64,000 bases of DNA from Ruegeria sp. HKCCD8929 (GTDB lineage Bacteria; Pseudomonadota; Alphaproteobacteria; Rhodobacterales; Rhodobacteraceae): the NCBI RefSeq assembly GCF_013031405.1, contig NZ_WPZY01000013.1, positions 1 through 64,000 of the forward strand, written 5' to 3'. Under the pieces are notes generated by a model. The model saw only the letters and a program-made list of their open reading frames with translations, searched no databases and had not been told where the DNA came from. Positions 10,159-22,015 of the stretch are shown here, piece by piece. Within the stretch, counting starts at the first letter, position 1, and every line of letters begins with the position of its first letter. A program made the position numbers and the translations under genes.

Positions 10159-10998
10159 TCACCGCATCCAGCCGAGCCGCAAGACCCCTTGCTCCTTCGG
10201 GTCGATCTCATGTCTTGAACACAAACGATCCAGATAGGACCCAGCAGCGGGAAGCCCAAAAAACTCGATGGCAAGCTTCTTTTTCTGGTGGCCGAAGATA
10301 TGGACGGAGAACACGCCCTCGCGCTCGATCTCAGCCGTGGCGACCCGCGATGTATGCAGCTTCCATAAGTCTTCCGGCGCCAGCGGGTAGAATGTGTCGG
10401 GCTGCATGGCATGGCGGTCTTCGCCCGTCTGCGCCAGAAAATGACCAAAGGCCTTGGGCCCGGAACACCCCCACGGTAAGCTCTCGATCCCCCATGTCTC
10501 ACCGCGATCAACGCGGCGTTTGTTAACCCGCTGCATTCGTGTGCCGCGCCACGGTTGGCTCGGGTTTGGGGAAGTGACGAACTCCAGCATCGCCGCCAGG
10601 GTCCGAGAGTCCTGCGGCAGCCCCATCACACCGCTGGGAAAGGTCCCGCGATGTGAGCGTCCGAACACGTATGGTGTTGCAAAATCAAACGGGTGGACGC
10701 AATAGGCGTCCAGATCGACCCAGATGAACCCGGTCCGGCTGACGAGATGCAGGCGGAAGATGTCCGAGAACACGGCGACGCGCAGCCGGTCATTGTCGCT
10801 GATCGGGAACGGCGGCGGCCAGAAAATCTCCGATGCGGGCCTTATCTCGGCTCCGTCCGGGACGCCCGAGATCTCTTCGGCGGTGTAAAGGACGAAACGG
10901 TGGCCGCGATCCAGATAGGACTTGATGCAGACCGCTTCGAGCCAAGACAGATCCGAGCCGTACCAGAAGCTTGCAGCAACCGGCAGGCTATGTCCCAT
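10159..10998 (-). CDS. DXD-type glycosyltransferase
   Basis: 279 aa, cytoplasmic, no signal peptide. SDIFRLHLVSRTGFIWVDLD around residues 75-97 is the typical start of the nucleotide-sugar site in glycosyltransferases of the GT32/TcdA-like type, with WVDLDAYC as the DXD motif that holds the metal ion. The middle contains a Pro/Trp-rich acceptor region and the C-terminus is basic. It would add a sugar to a surface polysaccharide or glycolipid. It is an isolated gene, convergent with benE (54 bp gap). Confidence 0.75.
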   Translation of the reverse strand: MGHSLPVAASFWYGSDLSWLEAVCIKSYLDRGHRFVLYTAEEISGVPDGAEIRPASEIFWPPPFPISDNDRLRVAVFSDIFRLHLVSRTGFIWVDLDAYCVHPFDFATPYVFGRSHRGTFPSGVMGLPQDSRTLAAMLEFVTSPNPSQPWRGTRMQRVNKRRVDRGETWGIESLPWGCSGPKAFGHFLAQTGEDRHAMQPDTFYPLAPEDLWKLHTSRVATAEIEREGVFSVHIFGHQKKKLAIEFFGLPAAGSYLDRLCSRHEIDPKEQGVLRLGWMR

Positions 10999-11119
10999 GA
11001 GTTGCCGTCATCCAATCGTACCAGTCCCGTTCCGTCCGAGGTCGCGTCCGCGCAAGGATATGGCCGGGATTCACCGACCACAAGCATCTTGGCGTCAGAG
11101 AGCCTGCAGGGGCGGATCG

Positions 11120-11479
11120 CTATTTCGAACGCAGTCGGAAATCGGCATAGTCACCTGACCCGCGATCCGACGTGAAACGGATCTTGCCGCCATTCACCCC
11201 CACCTCCTGACAATTGTACCCGAGGTTCCGTTTGCCCCATAACAGGTCGCGGCAGAAATAGCCGTCCCGCCATGTCCACGATCCTGCGACATCGCTGGGC
11301 CCTCCGGTGCCGGTGATCTCTCCCTCGGGCGAAACCTGCAGGCGGATCAGGGGACGGGTCAGGACCTTGCCGGTCACGATAGCCCGGAACGTGCCCTCGT
11401 CACTGACCCGCGTGAATTCCGCCGCTGCCGGACCTGCGAGCACGGTCGACAGCCACACCAAAGATATGCGTTTCCACAT
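11120..11479 (-). CDS. Small secreted hypothetical protein
   Basis: 119 aa with a clear signal peptide (cleavage near PAAAEF, about residue 21). The mature part is a compact beta-rich domain: GEITGTGG, then SWTWRDGYFCRDLLW and a second Cys in NCQEVG, so one disulfide is possible. I recognise similar proteins as frequent hypotheticals in roseobacters but cannot name a function. It stands alone between the glycosyltransferase and the LysR regulator, both also on the minus strand. Confidence 0.7.
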   Translation of the reverse strand: MWKRISLVWLSTVLAGPAAAEFTRVSDEGTFRAIVTGKVLTRPLIRLQVSPEGEITGTGGPSDVAGSWTWRDGYFCRDLLWGKRNLGYNCQEVGVNGGKIRFTSDRGSGDYADFRLRSK

Positions 11480-11528
11480 GACGATCTCCCCACGCTTGCA
11501 GAATGTACGCAGGCAAAGGCGGGGTGGA

Positions 11529-14208
<2,680 letters not shown>

Positions 14209-14212
<4 letters not shown>

Positions 14213-14877
14213 GCGCGCCGGAATATATCTTTGAGGCCAGTTCCAAGCCATCGCTGCCCTGGCAAGAGGTGCCACTGATCCGGGCGACCGAGGAGTCCGT
14301 GCAAGGCTATGGCTGTCTGGTCGATGATCCCGACACGTTCGAGATCGAGATTGTGCGCTGGCCGCAGCAGGGCTGGCGTCCGATCGACGAGGGTACCGGG
14401 GATGAGGGCGGCTGGGTCGAAGGCACGTTCCGCTGCGACTGGCGGGGCGATGTGCTCTATGGTGAGAACGAGGCGGTCAGGGGCCATTACGTTCTGGGCT
14501 GGTCCACTGATCCCCAGCAGGCGCAGACCGAGCGGAAGACCGTGCCACGCGATCAGGTGCTGCTGTGGCACATGAACTATCACCCCGATGGCGGGCAGAT
14601 GTTCTGGCCGCTGGACAACAAGCCCTTTGTCGTTCCTGCCGCCCTGCCCGGTGACAACCTCACGCCGGACAAGGTGGTGGCGTTCTGGTGTGACGGCTCA
14701 CGCGGGCTCTATATCCATCCCGGCATCTGGCATGAGGGGATTTTCCCGGTCGAGGATCAGCAGCGCTTTCTCGACCGTCAGGGCCGCGTGCATGCCCGTG
14801 TCAGTGCCGATATCGGGCAGGAGTTCGGTGTGTATCTGGCCTGTCCGCTGCGGGCGGACAAGATCAAGGAGATCTGA
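14209..14877 (+). CDS. AllA-like (ureidoglycolate lyase family) cupin protein
   Basis: 222 aa. It resembles the ureidoglycolate lyase family: an N-terminal part with TEESVQGYGCLVDDP and a C-terminal barrel with the signature GLYIHPGIWHEGIFPV. The start ATG overlaps the tmpB stop by 4 bp, so it is the third coupled gene of the tmp operon. No other allantoin or purine degradation gene is nearby. A true ureidoglycolate lyase is therefore unlikely; a role tied to trimethylammonium-phosphonate or glycine betaine metabolism is inference. The 3' end overlaps the convergent DUF2306 gene by 14 bp. Confidence 0.75.
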
Positions 14878-15547
14878 ACAGCGGCTCGCGATGGGCAGCG
14901 TGGCGGATGGCGATCCAGATCTGAACGGCCACGAGATAGGGAACGAAAAAGGCAAAATTCTGCACAAGATCAAAGGCGCCGGAAAAGTCAGGCTCGGACC
15001 ACAGACCTCCGGTCAACAAGTACCAGAGCGTGTAGTGCAACCGGTAAAGCCATGAACCAAGGGCAAGCCAGAATAGTCTCAGCCCCCACTTCCAATGACC
15101 GTTCCTGTCACCGGACAAGGCCATGCGCGCCACCATCAGCGCCGCGGTGAACAGACACACTCCATACAGGAAGAACGCGACCGACATTACCGGGCCGCCA
15201 ATTGTTCCGCGCAGGGGAACGTAAATCATCCCGGCCAGCCCGGTCACCAGAGCTAGGGCAATCAGAACCGCCCCGAGGCCACGATGAAAGCGGTTGAACC
15301 TTTGGCGGATGCCTCTCACAAGCTGAAGCGGAACCAAGGCGACCAGCACCGCCCCGGCGGAGATATGCAGCATCATCGCCGCATTTCCAACGACGTGATC
15401 TTGAGCGAACAGGTAGCTTTGGTCGGCGGCATCATGGGACAACCCAATACCGATCATCCCGACCGCGTGAACGAGAAACGGCAAAAGAGTCAGGTAGAAC
15501 AACGACAGCAATAGGATCGTCACAATGCCCGACTTTGATCTCCACAT
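14864..15547 (-). CDS. DUF2306 integral membrane protein
   Basis: 227 aa with about six hydrophobic helices and several conserved His residues at helix ends (MMLHISAG, FNRFHRGLG, HYTLWY). This is the pattern of DUF2306, a small membrane family of unknown function that might bind haem or metal through those histidines. It is convergent with, and overlaps by 14 bp, the AllA-like gene. The start ATG at 15547 is close to the end of dapB (15612), which reads the same way. Confidence 0.75.
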   Translation of the reverse strand: MWRSKSGIVTILLLSLFYLTLLPFLVHAVGMIGIGLSHDAADQSYLFAQDHVVGNAAMMLHISAGAVLVALVPLQLVRGIRQRFNRFHRGLGAVLIALALVTGLAGMIYVPLRGTIGGPVMSVAFFLYGVCLFTAALMVARMALSGDRNGHWKWGLRLFWLALGSWLYRLHYTLWYLLTGGLWSEPDFSGAFDLVQNFAFFVPYLVAVQIWIAIRHAAHREPLFRSP

Positions 15548-15611
15548 GACCAGACCTTAGTGGTGATCGCCGCGCGTTAAGATTGGCGCGGCCTCAACGA
15601 CCCGGAGCCTA

Positions 15612-16421
15612 TCAAAGCCCCAGCACATCCACCATGTCATACTGCCCCGGCGCCTTGCCCTGCCCCCAAAGTGCTGCCTTGAGCGCGCCGCGGGCAAAGA
15701 TCGCCCGGTCACTGGCCAGATGGCGCAGCACGATGCGCTCGCCCGGTGCTGCGAACAGCACATCATGCTCCCCCACGATGTCGCCGCCACGAATGGCGTG
15801 GAATCCGATATCGCCCCGCTTGCGGGCGCCGGTGATGCCGTCGCGGGCGCGGTCCGAGACATCCGTTAGCGCGACGCCGCGCCCCTCGGCAGCCGCCTCG
15901 CCCAGCATCAACGCGGTGCCCGAAGGGGCATCGACCTTGTGGTGATGATGCGCCTCGATCACCTCGATATCGAAATCCTCGTCCAGCGCGGCGGCCACCT
16001 TTTGGGTGAGCTGCACCAGCAGGTTCACGCCAAGGCTCATGTTGCCGGCCCGCACGATGACGGCATGCCGCGAAGCTGGCTCCAGCGCCGCAATCTGCTC
16101 ATCCGTCATGCCGGTGGTGCCGATCACGTGGACACAGCGCGCCTGAGCAGCCAGCGCGGCGAATTCCAGCGTCGCTTCGGGCGCGGTGAAATCGATCACC
16201 GCCTGCGCCCGTGCAAACGCCTCGAGCGGGTCGTCGGTCACGGTGACGCCCAGCGGCTGGCCGCCCATCGCCTCGCCCACATCGTGGCCGACCCAGTCAT
16301 GCCCCGGACGCTCGACCGCGCCCACCAGACGGGCCTTGTCACTTGCGCCGACGGTCCTGATCAGCATCTGGCCCATGCGGCCCGAAGCTCCGGTAATGAC
16401 GATCCCTGGGGTATGGGTCAT
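15612..16421 (-). CDS. dapB: 4-hydroxy-tetrahydrodipicolinate reductase
   Basis: 269 aa. Second committed enzyme of lysine/meso-diaminopimelate synthesis. The NAD(P)H-binding loop is TGASGRMGQ near the N-terminus and the catalytic/substrate segment is [16 protein letters not shown] with the family His pair and Lys. I chose the ATG at 16421, which has GAGGAAGGA upstream; a TTG six codons earlier is in frame but weaker. It is divergent from rbfA, sharing an 89-bp promoter region. Confidence 0.96.
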   Translation of the reverse strand: MTHTPGIVITGASGRMGQMLIRTVGASDKARLVGAVERPGHDWVGHDVGEAMGGQPLGVTVTDDPLEAFARAQAVIDFTAPEATLEFAALAAQARCVHVIGTTGMTDEQIAALEPASRHAVIVRAGNMSLGVNLLVQLTQKVAAALDEDFDIEVIEAHHHHKVDAPSGTALMLGEAAAEGRGVALTDVSDRARDGITGARKRGDIGFHAIRGGDIVGEHDVLFAAPGERIVLRHLASDRAIFARGALKAALWGQGKAPGQYDMVDVLGL

Positions 16422-16510
16422 GACGGCGTCCTTCCTCAATTCGGCTCAAAGCCTCCTACCCGGTTCGGGGCCGCTTGGCAAAGCCTCGGTTAAGGCTTAG
16501 ATCGGAAGCC

Positions 16511-16906
16511 ATGGCAAAGAACAAATTCCACGACGGTCCCGGCCCCTCGCAACGTCAGCTTCGCGCCGGCGAACTGATCCGCCGCACCCTGTCCGAGGTG
16601 CTGGCGCGCGGCGACGTGCACGACCCGGACCTCAACCGCATGTCGATCACGGTGGGTGAGGTCCGCACCTCGCCCGATCTCAAGATCGCCACCGCCTATG
16701 TGCTGCCCCTCGGCGGCAAGGGGCAGGAGGACGTGCTGCAACTGCTGGCCCGCAACAAGGGCGAGCTGCGGCGCGTGATCGGCAAGAAGGTCGGGCTGAA
16801 GTTTTCGCCCGACCTGCGGTTCCGGCTGGATGAGACATTCGACCGTCTCGACGACACCCGCCGGATGTTCGAACAGGACGCGGTGCGCCGCGATCTGGAC
16901 GAGTGA
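16511..16906 (+). CDS. rbfA: Ribosome-binding factor A
   Basis: 131 aa KH-like protein that binds the immature 30S subunit and helps 16S rRNA processing. The core ends with the conserved [21 protein letters not shown]. The ATG at 16511 matches the family N-terminus ([20 protein letters not shown]); a 12-residue in-frame extension was rejected. The stop overlaps the GTG start of the DUF2233 gene, and truB follows, the usual ribosome/tRNA maturation neighbourhood. Confidence 0.95.
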   Translation: MAKNKFHDGPGPSQRQLRAGELIRRTLSEVLARGDVHDPDLNRMSITVGEVRTSPDLKIATAYVLPLGGKGQEDVLQLLARNKGELRRVIGKKVGLKFSPDLRFRLDETFDRLDDTRRMFEQDAVRRDLDE

Positions 16907-17640
16907 TCCGGGCGCTGGCGGCGGGCCTCGCCGCCCTTTGGGCAGGGCAGTCGGCGGCTGTCGAGTGCCGGGACCTGGACCATGAGGGCAACCGCTATTC
17001 GGTGTGCGAAGTCGATGCGGGCAGCGAGGAACTGAGGCTGTTTCTCAACGATGGTGAGGGGCAGGTGCTTGGCCAGTTCTCAAGCGTCGATGCCGCGCTT
17101 GACGCCGAGGGCAAGCAGCTTGCCTTTGCGATGAACGCTGGCATGTATCACGACGACCGCTCTCCGGTCGGGCATTATGTCGAGGACGGGGCCGAACAGA
17201 TGCGGGTGATCCCCAATGCCGGGCCCGGCAATTTCGGTCTGCTGCCCAACGGGGTGTTCTGCATCCGCGAGGGCCGCGCCGATGTCATCGAGACGCTACT
17301 TTATGTCGAGACGCAGCCGGGATGCCGGGATGCCACCCAGTCGGGACCGATGCTGGTGATCGATGGAGAACTGCATCCGCGGTTCCTGCCCGATTCCACT
17401 TCGCGCTATGTCCGCAACGGGGTGGGCACCAGCGCCAACGGGTCCCGCGCGGTGTTCGCGATCTCGCGCAATTCGGTAACCTTCCACGAATTCGGCAGCC
17501 TGTTCCGCGACGTGCTTGAGACACCGCAGGCGCTTTACTTCGACGGTAATGTATCGCGCCTTTATGCGCCGCAGATCGACCGGGCCGATGCCGGGTTCTC
17601 CATGGGCCCGATTGTCGGCGTGGTCGAACCGCGCGAGTGA
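16903..17640 (+). CDS. DUF2233 (phosphodiester glycosidase-like) exported protein
   Basis: 245 aa starting at GTG, which overlaps the rbfA stop (GTGA). A signal peptide covers about residues 1-19. The family pattern is visible in [41 protein letters not shown] and [12 protein letters not shown], matching the NAGPA/DUF2233 fold that hydrolyses sugar phosphodiesters. It would act in the periplasm, perhaps on capsule or teichoic-like phosphodiesters. Its coupling to rbfA is probably positional rather than functional. Confidence 0.85.
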   Translation: MIRALAAGLAALWAGQSAAVECRDLDHEGNRYSVCEVDAGSEELRLFLNDGEGQVLGQFSSVDAALDAEGKQLAFAMNAGMYHDDRSPVGHYVEDGAEQMRVIPNAGPGNFGLLPNGVFCIREGRADVIETLLYVETQPGCRDATQSGPMLVIDGELHPRFLPDSTSRYVRNGVGTSANGSRAVFAISRNSVTFHEFGSLFRDVLETPQALYFDGNVSRLYAPQIDRADAGFSMGPIVGVVEPRE

Positions 17641-17734
17641 TCATCGACACTGCCCAAACTGTCTTATTTTGCTAAATTGACAGCGCCCGACCGATCCGCT
17701 AGGTCGCGCGCCTCAGCAAGATGCAAGGTGCAAG

Positions 17735-18640
17735 ATGGGACGCAAACGCAAGGGTCGTGACATTTCCGGTTGGCTGGTGGTGGACAAGCCTGCGGGCATG
17801 ACCTCGACCGCTGTGGTGAACAAGGTTCGCTGGGCGATGGACGCCAAGAAGGCGGGCCATGCGGGCACGCTGGACCCGGACGCCACCGGTGTTCTGGCCG
17901 TGGCATTGGGCGAAGCGACCAAGACCGTTCCCTACATCACCGATGCGCTCAAGGCCTACACTTTCACCGTGCGTCTGGGACAGGCCACCAATACCGACGA
18001 TGCCGAGGGCGAGGTGATCGCGGAAAGCGGCGACCGCCCGACCGATGAGCAGATCAAACAGGCGCTGGCGCCCCTCCTGGGCGAGATCATGCAGGTGCCG
18101 CCCAAATTCTCGGCGGTCAAGATCGACGGTCAGCGCGCCTACAAGCTGGCCCGTGACGGCGAGGATGTCGAGATTGCCGCCCGCCCGCTCTGGGTCGAGG
18201 AACTGGTGCTGGTCGACCGTCCCGATCCCGATCACGTGGTGCTGGAAATGACCTGCGGCAAAGGCGGATACGTGCGCTCGATCGCCCGCGATCTGGGTTC
18301 CGCACTGGGGTGTTACGGTCATGTGAAAGAGCTGCGCCGGATCTGGTCCGGCCCGTTCGACGCCGAAGACGGGATCACCATCGAACAGATCGACGAAATG
18401 GCCAAGACGCCCGCGCTGGACGACCACCTGCGCCCGCTGGAGGAAGGACTGGCCGATCTGCCCGAGCTCAAATGCACCCCCGAAGGTGCCACGCGACTGC
18501 GCAACGGCAACCCGGGCATGGTGCTGGCCTCGGACGTGGAATATGGCGACGAGGCCTGGGCCTCGCTCGATGGCCGCGCGGTGGCGGTCGGGATTTACAA
18601 GTCCGGCGAGTTGCACCCAAGCCGGGTTTTTGCCGCCTGA
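17735..18640 (+). CDS. truB: tRNA pseudouridine-55 synthase
   Basis: 301 aa. Converts U55 to pseudouridine in the T-loop of tRNAs. The catalytic motif [14 protein letters not shown] has its nucleophile at Asp48, the same number as in E. coli. Other family blocks are [13 protein letters not shown] near the start and [13 protein letters not shown]. The C-terminal part carries a small PUA-like segment. It lies 94 bp downstream of the DUF2233 gene. Confidence 0.96.
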   Translation: MGRKRKGRDISGWLVVDKPAGMTSTAVVNKVRWAMDAKKAGHAGTLDPDATGVLAVALGEATKTVPYITDALKAYTFTVRLGQATNTDDAEGEVIAESGDRPTDEQIKQALAPLLGEIMQVPPKFSAVKIDGQRAYKLARDGEDVEIAARPLWVEELVLVDRPDPDHVVLEMTCGKGGYVRSIARDLGSALGCYGHVKELRRIWSGPFDAEDGITIEQIDEMAKTPALDDHLRPLEEGLADLPELKCTPEGATRLRNGNPGMVLASDVEYGDEAWASLDGRAVAVGIYKSGELHPSRVFAA

Positions 18641-18682
18641 GCCATATGGCGACCTGCGGCGCAGCATGCTAAGCGCAAACGC

Positions 18683-19204
18683 ATGATCACCCGTTCTCAC
18701 ACCAAGGGCGACGCGCCCTCGACCGCCATCTATTCCGATTGCGAACGCTACCGCTACAGCCTCACCCGCGTCTGGGACACGGCAGGGCGCAGGGCGCTGT
18801 TCGTGATGCTGAACCCCTCGACCGCGACCGAGGTGCAGAACGATCCTACCGTCGAGCGCTGCGAGCGACGGGCGCGGGCACTGCGGTTCGGGGCCTTTCA
18901 GGTCACCAACATCTTCGCCTGGCGCGACACCGATCCGCGCAAGATGCGCGCGGCTGCGGACCCGGTGGGGCCCGAGAATGACGACGCCATCCTTGAGGGT
19001 GTGGACTGGGCCGATCAAGTGATCGCCGCCTGGGGCACCCATGGCGCGCATCTGGAGCGCGGCCCGGCGGTCGAGCGGCTGTTGCGGGGAACCGGGCAGC
19101 CGCTATATCACCTCGGGCTGACCAAGGACGGCCATCCCAAGCACCCACTTTACATCGCCTACACCCAGCGGCCGGAAAGCTGGCCCGCGTTACAGGATTG
19201 TTAA
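18683..19204 (+). CDS. DUF1643 protein
   Basis: 173 aa. Diagnostic blocks of DUF1643 are RRALFVMLNPSTATEVQNDPT, then FQVTNIFAWRDTDP and VIAAWGTHG. The family is widespread in bacteria and phages but has no settled function. It lies 42 bp downstream of truB and may be cotranscribed. A hairpin with a short T-run at 19203-19225 ends the unit. Confidence 0.85.
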   Translation: MITRSHTKGDAPSTAIYSDCERYRYSLTRVWDTAGRRALFVMLNPSTATEVQNDPTVERCERRARALRFGAFQVTNIFAWRDTDPRKMRAAADPVGPENDDAILEGVDWADQVIAAWGTHGAHLERGPAVERLLRGTGQPLYHLGLTKDGHPKHPLYIAYTQRPESWPALQDC

Positions 19205-19225
19205 CCAATTGTTTATATTGGTTTT
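19203..19225 (+). terminator. Likely intrinsic terminator after the DUF1643 gene
   Basis: Stem AACCAAT / ATTGGTT (7 bp, 7-nt loop) followed by TTTT. It begins inside the stop codon region of the DUF1643 gene and precedes the separately transcribed RTX gene. The stem is AT-rich, so strength is moderate. Confidence 0.55.
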
Positions 19226-19287
19226 GACTAAGCGCTATGAAGTGAGGATCTCATAGGCTTGGCGTATTCTGCGCCGGGAGACTGGTT

Positions 19288-20319
19288 ATGTTCCTGTTCG
19301 CAAGCCTGCTTGGTCTGGCAGCCGTGGGCGGCGTCGCCTACATGGTCGGCGATGAACCCATCGTGGACGATGACGATGAGGTTCTGCCGGACGACAGCGA
19401 ATTCGACACCGGCGCGGACGAACCCGGCGCCAAGGGTGGCACAGGGGATGAAGAACCGGATGTGCCATTGACACCAACGATCCGGGGGCTGGTCAGCGAC
19501 TACGAAGGGAATCTCGTGATCGCCGGGGATGAAACCAGCGAGGCCTTGGCCGGGCTGAATGGTGATGATCAGATCAACGGTTATGAGGGCGACGACACCG
19601 TTCAGGGCGCTGATGGCAACGACATCCTGCATGGTGGCGAAGGCGACGATCTGGTGCAGGGCGGCGAAGGCGATGACGTTCTGCATGGCGAGGACGGTGA
19701 CGACCGATTGCAGGGCAACACCGGGGCGGACAGTCTGTTCGGCCATTTCGGCAACGACCACATGCAAGGCGGCGAGGGCGACGACAAGCTTTATGGTGGT
19801 CAGGATGACGATCAACTTGAAGGTGGCGAAGGTGACGACGCGCTGCATGGCGGCCATGGCGAGGACGCGCTTGACGGCGGTGAAGGCGAGGACACGTTGT
19901 TCGGCGGCTTCGGGAACGATGTTCTGAACGGCATCGAAAGTGCCTCAAACGACACCCCGACCAAGGATTATCTGAACGGCGGTCAGGGCGAGGACACGAT
20001 ACTGGCAGGCCGCAACGATATCGTGACATCCGGTACGGACGCCGATGATATCGTTCTTGGCGATATTGGTGATGACGGCGATGCCGTCTCGGTGATGGAT
20101 TTCGAACCTGGCGAGGACCGGCTGCTGGTCACCTGGGATCTGGAAGCGTTGCCAGACCCCGAAATTGAAATCCAAAAGGACCCGGAGGTTGCCAACCTGA
20201 CTCGTGTTCTGATCGAAGGACATGAGGTGGCGCAGCTTTACAGCACCGATGTCGTGACATCGGATGATATTCAACTCATCAAAGAAGCGGATCTGCCCTC
20301 GTTCCAGCCCACCGGCTGA
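19288..20319 (+). CDS. RTX (haemolysin-type Ca2+-binding repeat) protein
   Basis: 343 aa. A short hydrophobic N-terminus (about 1-20) is followed by an acidic linker and roughly a dozen GGxGxD nonapeptides (about residues 90-230), the calcium-binding beta-roll. A C-terminal domain of about 90 residues follows ([16 protein letters not shown]). There is no enzymatic domain. The N-terminal helix with no clear cleavage site suggests membrane anchoring rather than the usual C-terminal type I secretion. No type I exporter lies nearby. The function may be surface adhesion or calcium buffering. Confidence 0.85.
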   Translation: MFLFASLLGLAAVGGVAYMVGDEPIVDDDDEVLPDDSEFDTGADEPGAKGGTGDEEPDVPLTPTIRGLVSDYEGNLVIAGDETSEALAGLNGDDQINGYEGDDTVQGADGNDILHGGEGDDLVQGGEGDDVLHGEDGDDRLQGNTGADSLFGHFGNDHMQGGEGDDKLYGGQDDDQLEGGEGDDALHGGHGEDALDGGEGEDTLFGGFGNDVLNGIESASNDTPTKDYLNGGQGEDTILAGRNDIVTSGTDADDIVLGDIGDDGDAVSVMDFEPGEDRLLVTWDLEALPDPEIEIQKDPEVANLTRVLIEGHEVAQLYSTDVVTSDDIQLIKEADLPSFQPTG

Positions 20320-20334
20320 CGCTGCAGAATTTCT

Positions 20335-20363
20335 TTGCCAATCGTTAAAAAAGCGCCTATACG
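20335..20363 (+). promoter_or_regulatory. Predicted sigma-70-type promoter of rpsO
   Basis: TTGCCA (20335-20340) and TATACG (20358-20363) are separated by 17 bp, a good match to housekeeping -35/-10 boxes. It lies just after the RTX gene stop and about 100 bp before rpsO. The expected transcription start, near 20370, falls at the base of the leader hairpin. Confidence 0.55.
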
Positions 20364-20364
20364 C

Positions 20365-20404
20365 GCCCATCCGTGCCGGAATCGGCGCGGTTTTCTCCAT
20401 GGGC
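20365..20404 (+). promoter_or_regulatory. Structured 5' leader of rpsO, possible S15 autoregulatory element
   Basis: An outer stem GCCCAT (20365-20370) / ATGGGC (20399-20404) encloses an inner stem CCGTGCCG (20371-20378) / CGGCGCGG (20383-20390, one U-G pair) with GAAT loop, then TTTT. It starts about where transcription from the predicted promoter would. S15 controls its own mRNA through leaders in several phyla; assignment here is inference. Alternatively the inner hairpin with its T-run ends the RTX transcript. Confidence 0.5.
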
Positions 20405-20461
20405 CTGTGCTGGACGACATCCCGGCCTGCGCCATCACTCTAACCTGTAAAGGAGACCCCG

Positions 20462-20731
20462 ATGTCGATCACGGCTGAAGAAAAAGCACGCGTCATGAAA
20501 GAATTCGCGACCAAGGAGGGCGACACCGGCTCGCCGGAAGTTCAGGTCGCAATCCTGACCTCGCGCATCACAACGCTGACTGAGCATTTCAAGACCCACA
20601 AGAAGGACAACCACGGCCGCCGTGGCCTTCTGAAGATGGTCGCCCAGCGCCGCAAGCTGCTGGATTACCTGAAAGGCAAGGAAGAGGCCCGTTATCAGGA
20701 CCTTATCAAACGCCTGGGCATCCGCCGCTAA
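20462..20731 (+). CDS. rpsO: Small ribosomal subunit protein S15
   Basis: 89 aa, normal length. Family blocks are [37 protein letters not shown] and the C-terminal [10 protein letters not shown]15 binds the central domain of 16S rRNA early in 30S assembly. Ribosome site AAAGGAGA lies just before the ATG. The transcript has its own strong terminator at 20756-20790, so pnp further downstream is probably transcribed separately. Confidence 0.98.
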   Translation: MSITAEEKARVMKEFATKEGDTGSPEVQVAILTSRITTLTEHFKTHKKDNHGRRGLLKMVAQRRKLLDYLKGKEEARYQDLIKRLGIRR

Positions 20732-20755
20732 GCGTTTCAGAGAATTCTGACAGGG

Positions 20756-20790
20756 AAACCGCGCCAATCCGGATTGGCGCGGTTTTTCTT
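20756..20790 (+). terminator. Strong intrinsic terminator of rpsO
   Basis: A perfect 30-bp palindrome at 20756-20785 (arm AAACCGCGCCAATCC) followed by TTCTTTT. It begins 25 bp after the rpsO stop. A textbook rho-independent terminator; the symmetric stem also makes it weakly bidirectional. Confidence 0.9.
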
Positions 20791-20832
20791 TTGCCTCGCT
20801 GCGGTAAGATATTCCGGTTAGCAAAGTTCTGA

Positions 20833-20889
20833 TTCAACCAAACGGTTGACTGATGCGGAAAAAGGCGGTAATTCACCCAAATGGTTGAA
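20833..20889. promoter_or_regulatory. Two related dyads at the arsR start, candidate ArsR operators
   Basis: Box 1 (20833-20850) is TTCAACC-AAAC-GGTTGAC. Box 2 (20872-20889) is TTCACCC-AAAT-GGTTGAA. They share the same half-sites and 4-bp centre and start 39 bp apart. Box 2 covers the ATG of the regulator gene at 20881, and box 1 contains a TTGACT that could be a -35 box. This fits negative autoregulation by the ArsR protein. Confidence 0.6.
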
Positions 20890-21222
20890 CGAGAGAGTCA
20901 GGATGACCTCAACGCGATATTGAAGGCCGCGTCCGATCCGACCCGCCGCAAGATCCTGACCATGCTTGCCCAGCACGGTCCCTTGCGAGTGACGGATATC
21001 GCACGGCAGTTCGATATGAGCCTCAACTCGGTGTCCAAGCACATCAAGGTGCTGGAAACCGCAGGTCTGGTGCAGCGCCGCACCGAATGGCGCGAGCATC
21101 TGATCGAGGTCCGCATGGCTCCGTTGTCGGCCATAGACACGTGGTTTGCCGAGTTGCGTTCGATCTGGGCGCTTCGGCTGGACGCCTTGGAAGCTGCTTT
21201 GGAGGACCCTGACGATGACTGA
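20881..21222 (+). CDS. ArsR-family transcriptional repressor
   Basis: 113 aa winged-helix protein. The core is LKAASDPTRRKILTMLAQHG, then the recognition helix DMSLNSVSKHIKVLETAGLV and the wing QRRTEWREHLIEV. The Cys residues of metal-sensing ArsR proteins are missing, so it is not an arsenic sensor. Such metal-free ArsR proteins are often paired with an SRPBCC (AHSA1) protein, as here; the next gene overlaps it by 8 bp. There is no convincing ribosome site, which with the promoter position hints at leaderless translation. Confidence 0.9.
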   Translation: MVERESQDDLNAILKAASDPTRRKILTMLAQHGPLRVTDIARQFDMSLNSVSKHIKVLETAGLVQRRTEWREHLIEVRMAPLSAIDTWFAELRSIWALRLDALEAALEDPDDD

Positions 21223-21637
21223 TCTGTCGCTTGAGATAACCCGCACCATCCCGCATCCGCCCGAACGGGTTTTCGACGCGTGGCTGGAACCGGAAATGCT
21301 GGCCAAGTTCATGCTGCCCGGACCGGGCATGACGGTGCCCGAGGCCACCTCGGACGCCAAGGTCGGCGGGCGGTTCCGTATCGTCATGCGTGCGCCCGAG
21401 GCGGGCGACCTGCCGCATGAGGGCGAATACAAAGTCATCGACCGCCCGAACCGGCTGCAATTCACTTGGATATCGCCCTACAGCCAGGACGATTCCACCG
21501 TAACGCTCGACTTCACGCCCACGGACAAGGGCACGGAACTCAAGCTGCACCACATCCGCTTTCCGTCTGAGGAAAGCCGCAACAATCACGAGGGCGGCTG
21601 GACCGCGATCCTTGTCGCCCTAGAGGCGGCGCTATGA
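21215..21637 (+). CDS. SRPBCC/AHSA1-type lipophilic-ligand protein
   Basis: 140 aa. START-like fold: ITRTIPHPPERVFDAWLEPEMLAKFMLPG at the start, GGRFRIVMRAPE in the middle and GGWTAILVALEAAL at the end, matching the AHSA1/CalC group that binds hydrophobic ligands. The ATG at 21215 overlaps the arsR end, and the stop overlaps the DUF1761 gene, giving a tight three-gene operon. The ligand is unknown. Confidence 0.88.
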   Translation: MTDLSLEITRTIPHPPERVFDAWLEPEMLAKFMLPGPGMTVPEATSDAKVGGRFRIVMRAPEAGDLPHEGEYKVIDRPNRLQFTWISPYSQDDSTVTLDFTPTDKGTELKLHHIRFPSEESRNNHEGGWTAILVALEAAL

Positions 21638-22005
21638 TGATCAACTGGCTGGCCGCAGGGGTGGGCGTAATCGCCGCATTCCTGCTGGGGTTTCTGGTTT
21701 ACGGCCCGCTCGGGTTTCAAAAGCGGTGGGCCGAGGGCACGCGGATCGATCCGACACCGCCCGACACGCCTCCGCTGGCGGCGATGGGCTTGCAAATCGT
21801 ATTCCTGGTCTTGTTGGCCATCATCATCGCCGCCACCGAAATCACCAACAGTCTGGGCGTAGCAGTTCTGGCGATCCTTGCCGTGGCGGCGCAGGCAGCC
21901 TCGGTCGGCAAATGGGCGCGGAAAAGCGGTTTCGCGATTGCCGTCGACACCGGCTATGCCATCGGCTGCGGTATCGTGATGATCCTCGCCCACGCGATCC
22001 TGTAG
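21634..22005 (+). CDS. DUF1761-like small membrane protein
   Basis: 123 aa with four hydrophobic helices (about 5-27, 48-68, 70-90, 100-122). The N-terminal FLLGFLVYGPLGFQKRWAEG fits DUF1761, a family of small membrane proteins with unknown function. The start overlaps the stop of the SRPBCC gene. A second ATG three bases later would also serve. It completes the ArsR-controlled operon. Confidence 0.75.
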   Translation: MMINWLAAGVGVIAAFLLGFLVYGPLGFQKRWAEGTRIDPTPPDTPPLAAMGLQIVFLVLLAIIIAATEITNSLGVAVLAILAVAAQAASVGKWARKSGFAIAVDTGYAIGCGIVMILAHAIL

Positions 22006-22015
22006 CGCTATAATG

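Noticed and set aside
17699-19051. A 450-codon open frame antisense to truB and the DUF1643 gene
   Set aside because: Both sense genes have diagnostic motifs; the antisense frame does not.
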